From Gautieria morchelliformis (lineage: Eukaryota > Basidiomycota > Agaricomycetes > Gomphales > Gomphaceae), in NCBI GenBank assembly GCA_015179125.1, contig WHVA01000487.1, positions 1-64,000 of the forward strand: 64,000 nt of DNA, read 5' to 3'. Position 1 is the first letter of the stretch; each line of letters begins with the position of its first letter. The position numbers and the translations under genes are program-made. The notes beneath the pieces are model-generated. The model did not search any database and was not told the origin of the DNA. It saw only the letters and a list, made by a program, of their open reading frames with translations. Below, one piece after another: positions 44,341 through 54,906 of this stretch.

Positions 44341-44838
44341 TGTCAGGGGACACCCTGTTTTCCATTTCCAGTTCCGACACCACATCCAGTTCCGACACCA
44401 CACCCAGCTCCGACTCCATTTCCGACTCCGCTTCCGGTTCCGATTCCATCTCCGCATCCGCTTTCGGGAACAATTCCGCTTCTGGGAGAACTTCCACCAG
44501 TTCCGTTCGCCTTGCCCGTTCCACTCCAATTTCCGACTTCCGCCCCGGAACAGTGTCGGAAATCAAGCGACTCGCATAATAGGTGGCATCAAGGGTCGAT
44601 CAAGGGTCAGGGGGATGCAGGGTTGATGGCGGGTGCCAAGCGTTGTCCCTGGCTGCGCAGCGTAGTATAATACGGGCTCGCTGACATTGGGGGTCCTTAG
44701 ACTTTTCTCTTTGGATTTCCCCTTGTCAGGTGAGAACCCCCTCTCTTGTATGCTCTGTTCATTTATACATACTTTGGATTTCCCCTTGTCAGTTGTGTGG
44801 TAGTGTGATCTCCACGACTAGCCAGGGTTGCCCTTACA
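44341..44838 (+). repeat. Solo LTR of chromovirus G-1 (inverted relative to the element)
   Basis: A 498-bp LTR in element sense, TGTCAGGGGACACC to CCCTTACA, appears identical or nearly so to the 5' LTR of G-1. Its flanks are CTGCC on the left and ACTAC on the right, so it has no target duplication as it stands. Both flanks reappear, complemented, beside the G-1 element (see findings). Confidence 0.92.
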
Positions 44839-45143
44839 ACTACTGAATTTCAGGCCGTGCCGATCGGGGGTAAAAAACTTAAGGTAGCTGGTTCCAGGCT
44901 CCTTTTGAACTTCTTAGCAGTCCCTTATGGACTGATTCTCCAGGCGCCAATTGTACTGATTTTCAGGGGGCGCTCTTCCTGCAGTGTGTGAGAACAAAGA
45001 AAATCTAAGAATAGTGTGGTTCTTAAGGAACGGTGGACGTGATGTGCGTAAGCTATGTGGACAGTGGACATGATGTGCGTAAGCTATGTGGACCATGGAC
45101 ATGATGTGCGTAAGCTATGTGGACAGTGGACAAGAGCGGGCAG
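44839..45143. other. Inverted 305-bp segment with displaced CACTA left end
   Basis: This spacer between two inverted LTRs contains, in reverse orientation, a CACTA-like tip (CACTGCAGGAAGAGCGCCCC read leftward from 44,986) and its subterminal region with GGCGCC motifs (44,839-44,986). It also has three 31-bp tandem units at 45,033-45,125 built on GTGGACATGATGTGCGTAAG. If the whole segment is turned round, it restores target duplications at both neighbouring insertions and brings the tip into register with the CACTA body at 51,427. Confidence 0.75.
45033..45125. repeat. 31-bp tandem repeat, three units
   Basis: Units start at 45,033, 45,064 and 45,095 and differ by one or two bases; a partial fourth begins at 45,126. 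They lie just outside the presumed CACTA left tip. Confidence 0.85.
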
Positions 45144-45641
45144 TGTAAGGGCAACCCTGGCTAGTCGTGGAGATCACACTACCACACAACTGACAAGGGG
45201 AAATCCAAAGTATGTATAAATGAACAGAGCATACAAGAGAGGGGGTTCTCACCTGACAAGGGGAAATCCAAAGAGAAAAGTCTAAGGACCCCCAATGTCA
45301 GCGAGCCCGTATTATACTACGCTGCGCAGCCAGGGACAACGCTTGGCACCCGCCATCAACCCTGCATCCCCCTGACCCTTGATCAACCCTTGATGCCACC
45401 TATTATGCGAGTCGCTTGATTTCCGACACTGTTCTGGGGCGGAAGTCGGAAATTGGAGTGGAACGGGCAAGGCGAACGGAACTGGTGGAAGTTCTCCCAG
45501 AAGCGGAATTGTTCCCGAAAGCGGATGCGGAGATGGAATCGGAACCGGAAGCGGAGTCGGAAATGGAGTCGGAGCTGGGTGTGGTGTCGGAACTGGATGT
45601 GGTGTCGGAACTGGAAATGGAAAACAGGGTGTCCCCTGACA
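45144..45641 (-). repeat. 3' LTR of G-1
   Basis: A 498-bp LTR preceded, in element sense, by a GAGGGGGGGTGA purine tract. Its outer flank is GGCAG. Confidence 0.93.
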
Positions 45642-48600
45642 TCACCCCCCCTCTAGCGTGCTGCGTCCTCGAAGCACGGGACACAAGGGATTGAAATGCC
45701 AGCGAGCGGATTCGGCGAGGGGCACCTGGATGTGTCCTGTAGAACTCCCGGAGTTTGTCAGGAGCAGAAACATCTTGCTCCGGGACCCACGAATTCTCCT
45801 CGTACCCATACCCTTCCCATTTCACGAGGAATTGGAGTCGTCCTCACACAAACCGGCTGTCCAGGATCCGTTCTACCACGTAGTGCTCTTCCCCATCTAC
45901 AATTTCTGGCGGAGGTGGCGGATGAGCCTTCCGACGTGGAATTGGGTCCTCAAGCATAGGGAGTAACTTCACCACGTTGAAGACGGGGTGGAGGCGGGAC
46001 ATGGACATCGGAAGTCGGAGGCGGTATGCATTCCGTCCAACCCTCCGCGTCACTGTGAAGGGCCCAAGGTAGCGGTGGGCAAGCTTCTGCGAAGGGCATG
46101 TGGTGCGGATGTCACTTGCATCTAGGTACACCTTGTCTCCAACTTGGTACTCTGGGGCAGGAACCCGGCGTCGGTTGTAGTACCTTGCCATGTCATCCTT
46201 GGCCTTCGCAAGGGCCGACTTGGCTTCCGAAAGGGTGGAGTCCATGCGGTCTCGGAACTCATTGACCGTCTCGAGTCGGGAGTCAGCCTGGCGTGGTTCG
46301 AAGCCCATCCGCGGGTGTCGTCCGGAGTCAAGCATGAAGGGAGTCTGTTGCGTGGCGGAATGGACATGGTTGTTGTATTGGAATTCCGCCAGCGGAAGTA
46401 ACTCATCCCAGTCATCCTGCCTCTCATTGACAAAGAGGCGGAGATATTGCTCCAACTCCTGATTGACCCGTTCCGTCTGTCCGTCACCCTGCGGATGGTA
46501 CACTGTGGTGGTAGCCAGCTTTATGCCGAGCAGGCGGTAAAGCTCCCGAGTCAGTTCCGCGACAAACTGTGGACCTCGGTCGGAAACGACTTGCTTCGGG
46601 AGCCCATGCAACTTCCAGACATGTGCAAGGAACAGGCGGGCCGCTCCGAGGGCTGTGATCGTCGTGTGCGTCGGAATGAAGTGGGACACCTTGCTCACCG
46701 AATCCACGACGTTCATGATCGCGTCGTAGCCATGAGACTCTGGGAGTTCAACGATGAAGTCGACACTGATGGTGTCCCAGCGGGATTCGGGAATCGGGAG
46801 CGGAACAAGTTCTCCGACGGGCGGACGTCGTTGCGCTTTGGTTCGGAGACAAAGGTCACACGTCTTCACGTACTGTCCGATGTAGCGGGACATCTGAGGC
46901 CACCAGTAATTCCGAGCCACTAACTCCAGCGTCTTCCACCTGCCAGCATGCCCAGCGACCCGTGTGTCATGGTGCTGGGACACGATGCGACGGCGGAGGT
47001 CCGCCCCACCCGGAACATAGACCTTGCCTCTGAAGTGGAGCAGTCCATCACGTTCTGACCATTCCGCTGCCCGTACAGACCGTGAGTGCCCCTTCCGGAG
47101 TTCCTCCACTGCCTTCACCACCGACTCCTCCTTCTCTCCATTCCGGTACTGCCTCCGGATATCCCGGAGCATTTCCGCTTCCGCCCCAACTGCAGTTACT
47201 CCTTCTAGGGCACGGATTGCAAAGAGACTTGGGCGGAGCAGTGTCATATCCACGTTGTCTCCACTTCCGCTTCCGTGATCCGCGCGGCGGGATAGGGCAT
47301 CGGGCTTGCCCATGGTGCGGCCGGGGCGGTGGTGGAGCATGAAGTCAAACCGGGACAGGTGTAGGGACCACCGTGCTTGTCGTCGGTTCAGCTTCTTAGC
47401 CGTGCGGAAATACTCGAGGTTCTTGTGGTCTGTCCAGATCTCAAAAGGGCATAGAGCACCCTCGAGGAAGTGTCGCCACTCCTCCAGCGCTCGGATGATT
47501 GCCAGCATCTCCTTGTCATGGATCTCATAGTTCCGCTCGACCGGACTAAGGCTCTTAGAGAAGAAGGCAATCGGATGCCACCCCCCACCATCTTCCGATG
47601 ACTGCTGTGACAAGACCGCTCCGGTAGCTGCGTCGGAAGAATCCGCCTCGACTCGATAAGGGCGAGAGTCGTCGGGAAAGATCAGGACCGGGGCGGAAGT
47701 GATCAGCTCCTTGAGTTTGTCAAAGGAAGTCTGTTCCGGCTCTCCCCACCGCCATCCAACCTCCTTCTTGGTGAGGTCGAAGAGGGCACGGGCGTGGCAG
47801 GAGAAGTCCTTGATGAACCGCCGGTAGAAATTGACAAACCCAATGAAGGACTGGACCTCCTTCTTGTTTCGCGGCACGGGCCAATCCGATACACCGGAAA
47901 CTTTGACTGGGTCCATTTCCACCTTTCCTTCCGACACAATCACCCCAAGATACTCTATCCGCGTCCGCTCAAATTCGCACTTTTCCGGCTTGAGACACAG
48001 GTTGTACTCCCGGAGCCGTTCCAGCACTCTCCGCACGATTTCCCGATGTTCGGACATTGTTTTCGTGAAAATGAGGATGTCATCGAGGTAGACGCAGACA
48101 ACCCCTTCCGCTATCATGTCACGGAAAATGTCATTCATCATCGTCTGGAATGTGGCGGGACTGCTGGTGAGGCCAAAGAACATGACCTGTGGCTCAAAGA
48201 GTCCTCGATTGGTGCGGAATGCGGCCTTCCACTCGTCTCCCTCCCGGATCCGGACATTGTTGAAGCCCCAGCGGACATCCAGCTTAGTGAAGTACCTCGC
48301 CCCGCGGAGTTGTGTGATCAGTTCGGAAATGAGTGGAATGGGGTACCGGTTCTTGATCGTGATCGCATTCAAGGCCCGGTAGTCCTGCACAAGTCTGAGC
48401 GAGCCATCCTTCTTCTTGATGAAGAACACCGGAGATGCCATGGGTGACTTGGAGGGGCGGATCCTCCCTGTACGGAGGTTTTCCGCAAGGAACGCATCGA
48501 GCTCTACCTGCTCCTTGGGTGACAGCGGGTAGACCTTGCAGTTGGTGGGTTTTGACCCAGGCTCCAACTCGATGGCGTGGTCCCACAGCTTCCGTGGAGG

Positions 48601-50928
48601 CAGGGTATCAAACGACTCCTTGGAAAAGACGTCCTCGAACTCTCGCAGGTACTCCGGAATTTCCGCCTCTACTCTATCATGCCTCTTGGAGGCTTCAGCA
48701 AGGCGTTGCGAGATATTTCCGGTGGCGTGGATGTGTTCCGCTTCCGGTGGAAGGTTTACGTACAGCAAGCGCTCCCCTTCCGCCAGAGTGTCTTCCGGGC
48801 CGAGTCGGATGACGTTGGAGTCGGAATCGGAATCGGAATCGGAATTGGAAGTGGGATCCGGTTCAAATTCCGCTTCCGAGTCTTCTTCTGCAAGCAGTGG
48901 ATGGGGGCCAGAACGACATGTCTGTATGAGCCGTTCGGTCTTCCGCTGCTCCTGGCGCTCCTTCCGCAGTTCCGACCTGCACATGTGACACTTGGCTGGA
49001 CATCGACTCATCAGTACCTTCCGAGTCTGCCAATTGATCTCCGGGTTGTGCTCCTGGAGCCAGGTAAACCCGAGGATGATGTCCTGCTTCCCCAGGCTGG
49101 TGACTGCAAAGGAAGTGCGTTCTGAGTGTCCATCGTAGCGGAGAATTGTGTCTACTATCTCCGTGATGGACCCTGCCTCATTGGGGCTTCCATCCACATT
49201 GAACACCGGGATTGCACGTTGCAACTTCCGCGTGGTCAGTCGGTTCCGTTCCACATAGTCCCGGTCCATAAACTGACCAGTGGCCCCGCAATCGACAAGG
49301 GCGGGTCCGGATTTGACTTCCGCCGTATCTGTCGTCTGGATCTCCACCTTAATGACTAGTGACTTGGGGCCAGGGGTGGCAGCAACAACATAGCGCTTCG
49401 GAAGGCGTCTCTCCCAAGGGCGGATGCGGGATGGATGGGGTGTCAGATTTGGGTTTTGTGTGACTTTATCCGGTGGGTCTGTACGAAGTGAGGGGAGTGG
49501 GGGCTTTTCATTCTCTACTTCAAGACAGGCAAACCGGTTATGTACAGGCAGCAGGGGCACACATCTCACCCGCTGCGTGTCACAAAATCCGACGTATCTT
49601 CCGCTTCCGGTAGACCATGTTCCGCATTTTCGGAAAGCTCTTCCGCAGTGGGCACTCCGTTTATGTCTGCAAGCGCGAGGAACTCTGGAAGGATCTCGAG
49701 TTTCTCCTCTGTGGTCATAAGCCGGATATCAAAGGCTTGGGGGCACTCGCGAGCGTAGTGGCCTGGTTGTCGGCAGCGGAAGCAGGTGATAGTTCCGTGG
49801 CCTTTTCCGCACATGCGGTCAACATCCATCGGGGCAGGGCCACTCTTCGAGGGAGGAGGGCTATGGTTCCTAATAGGAGCAGGCGGAGCAAGCATCGGAA
49901 ATAATTTCCGTGTGGGAATGAATGCGCTTCCGGGTTTTGGCACAGGTTGAGTAGGACGAGCGGAACTGCGTGTCGTGTTCCGACTCGTCTCCACGAAGGC
50001 CTCATTTGCCTCCCTGTTCCGAGAAACCTTCTGCGCAGCTTGGTACCACCCTTCCGGGTCATCAAAATCCGGAGCTCCATCCCCAAGCAGCGCAACTTGG
50101 TTCTGGAGCGTCGGATCAAGTCCTCGTCGGAATTTAATGACGATCGTCTTGTCGTCGTCATATTCCGCAAGGTCGATGAGCTCCTGGAAGCGATCGATGT
50201 AGTCATCGACCGGATCTTTGGCCTGGTACCAGCTCGTCCCCTCGAGCTTTGTAAGGGCTGTGAGCTGCTCGTTTTTCGGGCAGAACTGGTCGGAAAATGT
50301 TTTCTCGAACGCGTCCCAGTCCCGGAAGTAGTTCCCCTTGCCCTTTGCTTCATGTCGGATCACCTTGTTTGCAAAACGGGCTGCGCGGTCCGATTTGAAA
50401 AAGGCCAACGTCCAGTGAATCCGAGCCTGGTCGTTCGGAAAGAGGTCTCCGACAATTGCGAAGTAGATGCTGCATGTGTTGAAGAATGCGCGTCCCTTCT
50501 CCCGATCTCCGTCAAAGTCCACCGGAGTTGCGGGTTTGACCTTTGCTAACTTCGCGGACATCCTCTTTTCCGCTAGTTCCGCTTTGCCGAAATCCGGATC
50601 GTCCAGCATTTCATTTCCACCACCTTGTGGAATATCTAACTTAGCCAAAATCGCTTGTAAGGCTGTTTCAATCGCGTCGGTCTTCATCCGGTTCCGCGTC
50701 AATTCCTCCTCCATATTCCGAAGACGATCGTCCGGATCCATGTTGGAAGGAGAAATATGGGACGGGATTTCCGGGGTTGGGAGCTCGACGTAAGAAGAGG
50801 GGCTGTCGTACGCTGTATGTGCGGAAGAGGTTGCGATCTCCGAGTCGCTGTCTCCGATTCCGAACGCACCTATGGCGAATGCAACGCGCAGTACGACCGC
50901 CGGTCCTCTAGGGGAGAGACTTTTCTGC

Positions 50929-51426
50929 TGTAAGGGCAACCCTGGCTAGTCGTGGAGATCACACTACCACACAACTGACAAGGGGAAATCCAAAGTATGT
51001 ATAAATGAACAGAGCATACAAGAGAGGGGGTTCTCACCTGACAAGGGGAAATCCAAAGAGAAAAGTCTAAGGACCCCCAATGTCAGCGAGCCCGTATTAT
51101 ACTACGCTGCGCAGCCAGGGACAACGCTTGGCACCCGCCATCAACCCTGCATCCCCCTGACCCTTGATCGACCCTTGATGCCACCTATTATGCGAGTCGC
51201 TTGATTTCCGACACTGTTCCGGGGCGGAAGTCGGAAATTGGAGTGGAACGGGCAAGGCGAACGGAACTGGTGGAAGTTCTCCCAGAAGCGGAATTGTTCC
51301 CGAAAGCGGATGCGGAGATGGAATCGGAACCGGAAGCGGAGTCGGAAATGGAGTCGGAGCTGGGTGTGGTGTCGGAACTGGATGTGGTGTCGGAACTGGA
51401 AATGGAAAACAGGGTGTCCCCTGACA
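50929..51426 (-). repeat. 5' LTR of G-1
   Basis: A 498-bp LTR whose outer flank is GTAGT and whose inner side leads into the gag leader. It contains GACAAGGGGAAATCCAAAG twice and runs of GGAACTGG-type repeats. Confidence 0.93.
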
Positions 51427-51630
51427 GTAGTGATCATGAACATTTTAGCGCAATTTGTGGCTTGCCGGCAGCGGTTTTTGCGCGGTATCGAAGTGCTTTT
51501 GGGACTTCTATATAGCCACAAATGAACTTGATTTCAGGTTGTAAATACATGGCAGGCGATCACATAGCAAACCGTAGGAGCGAACATGTATGGAATAAAG
51601 AGCAAAAAACAGAGCTAGACCATCGAGACA

Positions 51631-54600
51631 TCATGAGGACCCATAGTAGCGTGCAGAGTCGAGCACATCGTTGAACGTGCCGGGAATCGAAGCGAGTAGG
51701 GAATTGAGATGGGGAGAGTGAGCTTGGCATCTAGGTAAGTGGTACGTGCAGGGAATATATCGAAAGCAAGTCACGTGTGGCGGAAAACGAGAATGCGTCA
51801 GCAATTGAGAGCAATGAAAGATATCGAAATGCGATGAAGGGGCAACAGGGAGTGGATACGGCAGGGAGAGGCTGTGAGAGTGAACCACTGTGGCAAGCAT
51901 AAAGCATGAGTGACGAGCTTGGCTGCGCGAAAGAGGCATGGGAATACGATGAGATGGCTGACTTAGTCGCGGTATCGGGCTGTGCAGAGGAGAACGAAGG
52001 TGAGCAAACATACAAGAGGATGCGGCACATGGATAACCTGGGGCCGGTATGTCCTGCCGCTTGGACTTCCTTACAGCGGACGCAGAGAGAGCGGTGGAAG
52101 ATGAGGCCTGAAAAAATGTCAGAAAGTCATTAATATGAAAGGTTTACCTTCGGCACCTTCTGTATAGTTGCCGCCTGAGAGAAATAATGATGAGCTAGAT
52201 AAACAATATGAACACGGCCACGAACCATAGCATTTTTGCTTTGAGGGATGCCCTGTGTGTGACAGAATGATGAGCCAATGGCATACAAGAATAACTCGGA
52301 CATACCTTAGCGGCAAGCGTGGTTTGAGACGTGCCCTGTGAAAATGATAAGCCACTGGAGGACAAGAATAACTTGGACATACCTTAACGGCGAGCTTGGC
52401 CCGTTTGGCCTGTTGTAATCCGATAACAGAAGCAGCAGATATCAGTGATATGAATCAAAATAACAATGAAGAGACTTGCCGGCAGATCGAGATTCTCAAC
52501 ATCTGCAGTGGGCCGTTTACGCTTGTTCGAGTTCTCGTTTGAGCCAGTGATGTCTTGAATAACCAGGTTCTCAGCTTTGCTTGTCTTCTTCTTCTTGCCT
52601 TTGACGACTTTGGATTTAGGACCAGCGGAATCGAAGCCGAGCATTTCGAGCGCAGGGTTGGCCAGATCCTGATTAGAGCTGGCATCGAAGAGTGGCGTCG
52701 GCTTAGCTTTTTTCTTGACCAGTGTAGACTTAGCCTCTGCTGGAACCTGTGTAGTAGTCAAATAAAGATTGATAATGTATAGGAATGTACCTCACCAAAG
52801 CCTTCGTCGTTTGCTTCTTTGTGACACCGTTGGCCTTGGTGGTTATGGAGAGTTTAGCCTCGGTGGTGGGCTTTACGATGGCCTGGGGCTTGGGGGCAAC
52901 GGTGGACTTGGCAGTAAGCTTGGACTTGGCAGCGGAGTCCTTTGCAGGTGCAACCGATTTCGTCCCGGCAGTGGTGGTCTTTGCAGCGATGACCGATTTG
53001 GCAACTGCTGTCGAGGACTTGGCGGCAGCAGTTGTTGACTTCGCACGTGAGACTGATTTGGTGGTAGCTGCGGAGGAACTGGCAGCAGCGCTGGACGACA
53101 TGGTGGAGACCGTGGTTGAGTTTGCACGTGCGCGTGATTTGGCAGCAGTCTGAGTGACAATGGGTGTCGGGGGTGCAATCTCGACCTCGGTCTCCTCTTG
53201 ATTCTGCAAACGCTGTCCTCGCTGCTTGGTGGCAGCACGATACTGTTCCGATGAGTTTTTTAAGTACTGTCAAATAAGCGCTTTAATAGGCCAGTTGTCT
53301 TGGAAATGTCTTAGTTCGGGACAGTCCTCAAGTACCTGCATAACAGAGATGAAGTGACGACATATAATTCTACATACTAGCACTTACTTTCAATTCCACG
53401 AGCGTAATCATTTGGCTTTCTTGGTGACGCAGCGATTGACATATGTCAAGCTTCTTATTACTCCACAACTTGATGGAGCGCTGTGGACTAATCAGTAAAG
53501 TGAAGCGCACAATAAAGAAACACTTACCATGACATCTTTATATGTTGCTTTATCTCCCTCGTCCTTCGGGTCAAGGCCCATGTGCTTCCAGATGTTGAAA
53601 TCCCGGCCACCAGTCCCTTTAGGTTTGAGAATCTTCGGAATTACCTCTCCTTGCATCACTCTGCGAAGGAGGTCCAACAAGGTGAAGTCGATGACCACCT
53701 CTTCCTTTGCCTTCCTCTGGGGCGCCTGAGTATCGCTAGTGGCTGGAATTATCATGTATCAGAGGTGAATAAGACGCATAGTACAATCATCTTCACCTGC
53801 ATTCCCACTGGCACCAACTACACCCTCTTCGTCGCTGTCTTCATTTGCGCTGACATCGCCGTCTTCATCTGCCTCAGCATCGCCATCCTCGTCTGTGCCG
53901 ACATCGCCATCTTCGTCTGCCTCAGCATCGCCATCCTCGTCTATGTCAGTATCGCCATCATCATCTGCACCAAGATGATTGCCGTCCTCCTGGAATGTCT
54001 CGTCGTGATCTCTGTCATCAGTTACGTCCTCAGGCACTGCTTCGAGTTCACACTCTACTGTACCATCGCCATTGTTGTAGTCGACACCCTGGTTATCATC
54101 GCCGATCATGAATACTGCGTCGTTGTCGACGAAGGACGCGTCCTCAGCAGGGGGTTCATAACAGGAGTCATCCTCATCTGAACTGTTGAAGCCAACAGAC
54201 TCACTAGTGTCTTGTTGAGAATCAGAGCCAGGTTGAGGGCGTTTGCGGGCTTTACGGGCCTCACGACTCATTGGGGAGAACCTGCAGGGAGGAGGCACGC
54301 GGATCGGCTTGAAATGGGGATTGGAAGAGGAGCTTTGACGGAGAGAGGGGATAAGCTCTGAAAATGAGCGGTCGGTAAAGGTGCTGTCGTCTGGTGGTGA
54401 TGAGAGTCCAGCTTTCGCACTAGCCCGAGGTGAGGTCCCAGAGCCTGAAGGACCAATTATAAATAATATATGCACATTGAAAGGGCTCACCGTTAGATAA
54501 TGATTTGATAATATCATCAGGCCCAAGGCCTTTGGAGGCTAGCGCCTTCATAAGGTCTACAAAGGGAAATTAGGTGGGGGGGCGCGAAGAGATTGGCATA

Positions 54601-54648
54601 CGCACTCTCGACCTGTTCTGAGGAATACAAGCATGAGCTGGATGACAT
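51631..54648 (-). CDS. CACTA partner protein (TNPA-like position), multi-exon
   Basis: I do not recognise a named domain. Starting at the ATG at 54,648 (MSSSSCLYSSEQVE), exons that keep one frame are 54,606-54,648, 54,491-54,556, 53,797-54,444, 53,528-53,742, 53,388-53,480, 52,796-53,335 and 52,480-52,746. Small exons follow at 52,383-52,409, 52,306-52,335, 52,226-52,252 and 52,148-52,174, then a last exon from 52,107 whose end is uncertain (51,631 if no further splice). The intron after 52,480 would be GC-AG. The protein has a serine-rich, then strongly acidic DED-repeat region, a conserved-looking block (DFTLLDLLRRVMQGEVIPKI, then FNIWKHMGLDP), and Ala/Thr/Lys-rich histone-H1-like repeats with RKR/KKK nuclear signals. 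The 52,796-53,335 exon contains an in-frame TGA at 53,270-53,272. An alternative acceptor at 53,269 would skip it. By position it is the likely DNA-binding or regulatory partner of the transposase. Confidence 0.7.
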
Positions 54649-54906
54649 TTGTTTTTCACAGATGTAGGTATGGGGAGCGAGGAAGGTGATGAAGGTGAGA
54701 GGTTGGTTTGGTGATGAAGATGAGAGTGCGAAAGAACATGCTTATATAACTCTGCGGAAGTCGAAATGACATTAGCAATTTTTTCTAGTCCCGCATGCAG
54801 GACAACTGGTTGACTCACTCCGGGGCTTGAAAATTCTGTAAGAGGTAAGTGCGTTCTAATCCCAGAAGTGCGTTCTCGTTCTAATCCCACACCAGGACCA
54901 TCCTCC
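54649..54906. promoter_or_regulatory. Divergent intergenic region of the CACTA gene pair
   Basis: About 258 bp separate the two start codons and must hold both promoters. No clear TATA box or repeated operator was identified by eye. Confidence 0.45.

Larger units (their letters stand above)
45144..51426 (-). mobile_element. Ty3/Gypsy chromovirus G-1, near whole and very young
   Basis: LTRs at 45,144-45,641 and 50,929-51,426 (498 bp each) differ at only about two positions, so insertion is very recent. Gag probably starts at 50,741 (MDPDDRLRN) and ends near 49,566, with a capsid region and a CCHC knuckle (CFRCRQPGHYARECP). Pol follows to about 45.4 kb: protease (VDCGATGQF), RT (VYLDDILIF), RNase H (TDHKNLEYF), integrase (H-H-C-C, then SVDFIVELP, SDRGPQF and a GPF box) and a chromodomain (KWEGYGYEENSWVPE). 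The end of gag and the start of pol overlap by a few bases in different frames, a stop-start arrangement reported for some fungal Gypsy elements. A purine tract precedes the 3' LTR. It looks nearly whole, with about one break. Confidence 0.93.

Noticed and set aside
45033-45133. 31-bp repeats resembling a CRISPR or origin iteron array
   Set aside because: Three head-to-tail units without spacers beside a transposon tip; a plain tandem repeat is enough.
44270-45700. Serine- and proline-rich open frames repeated at 44.3, 45.5 and 51.3 kb
   Set aside because: They all lie in the three copies of the G-1 LTR and are products of its GGAACTGG-type repeats.
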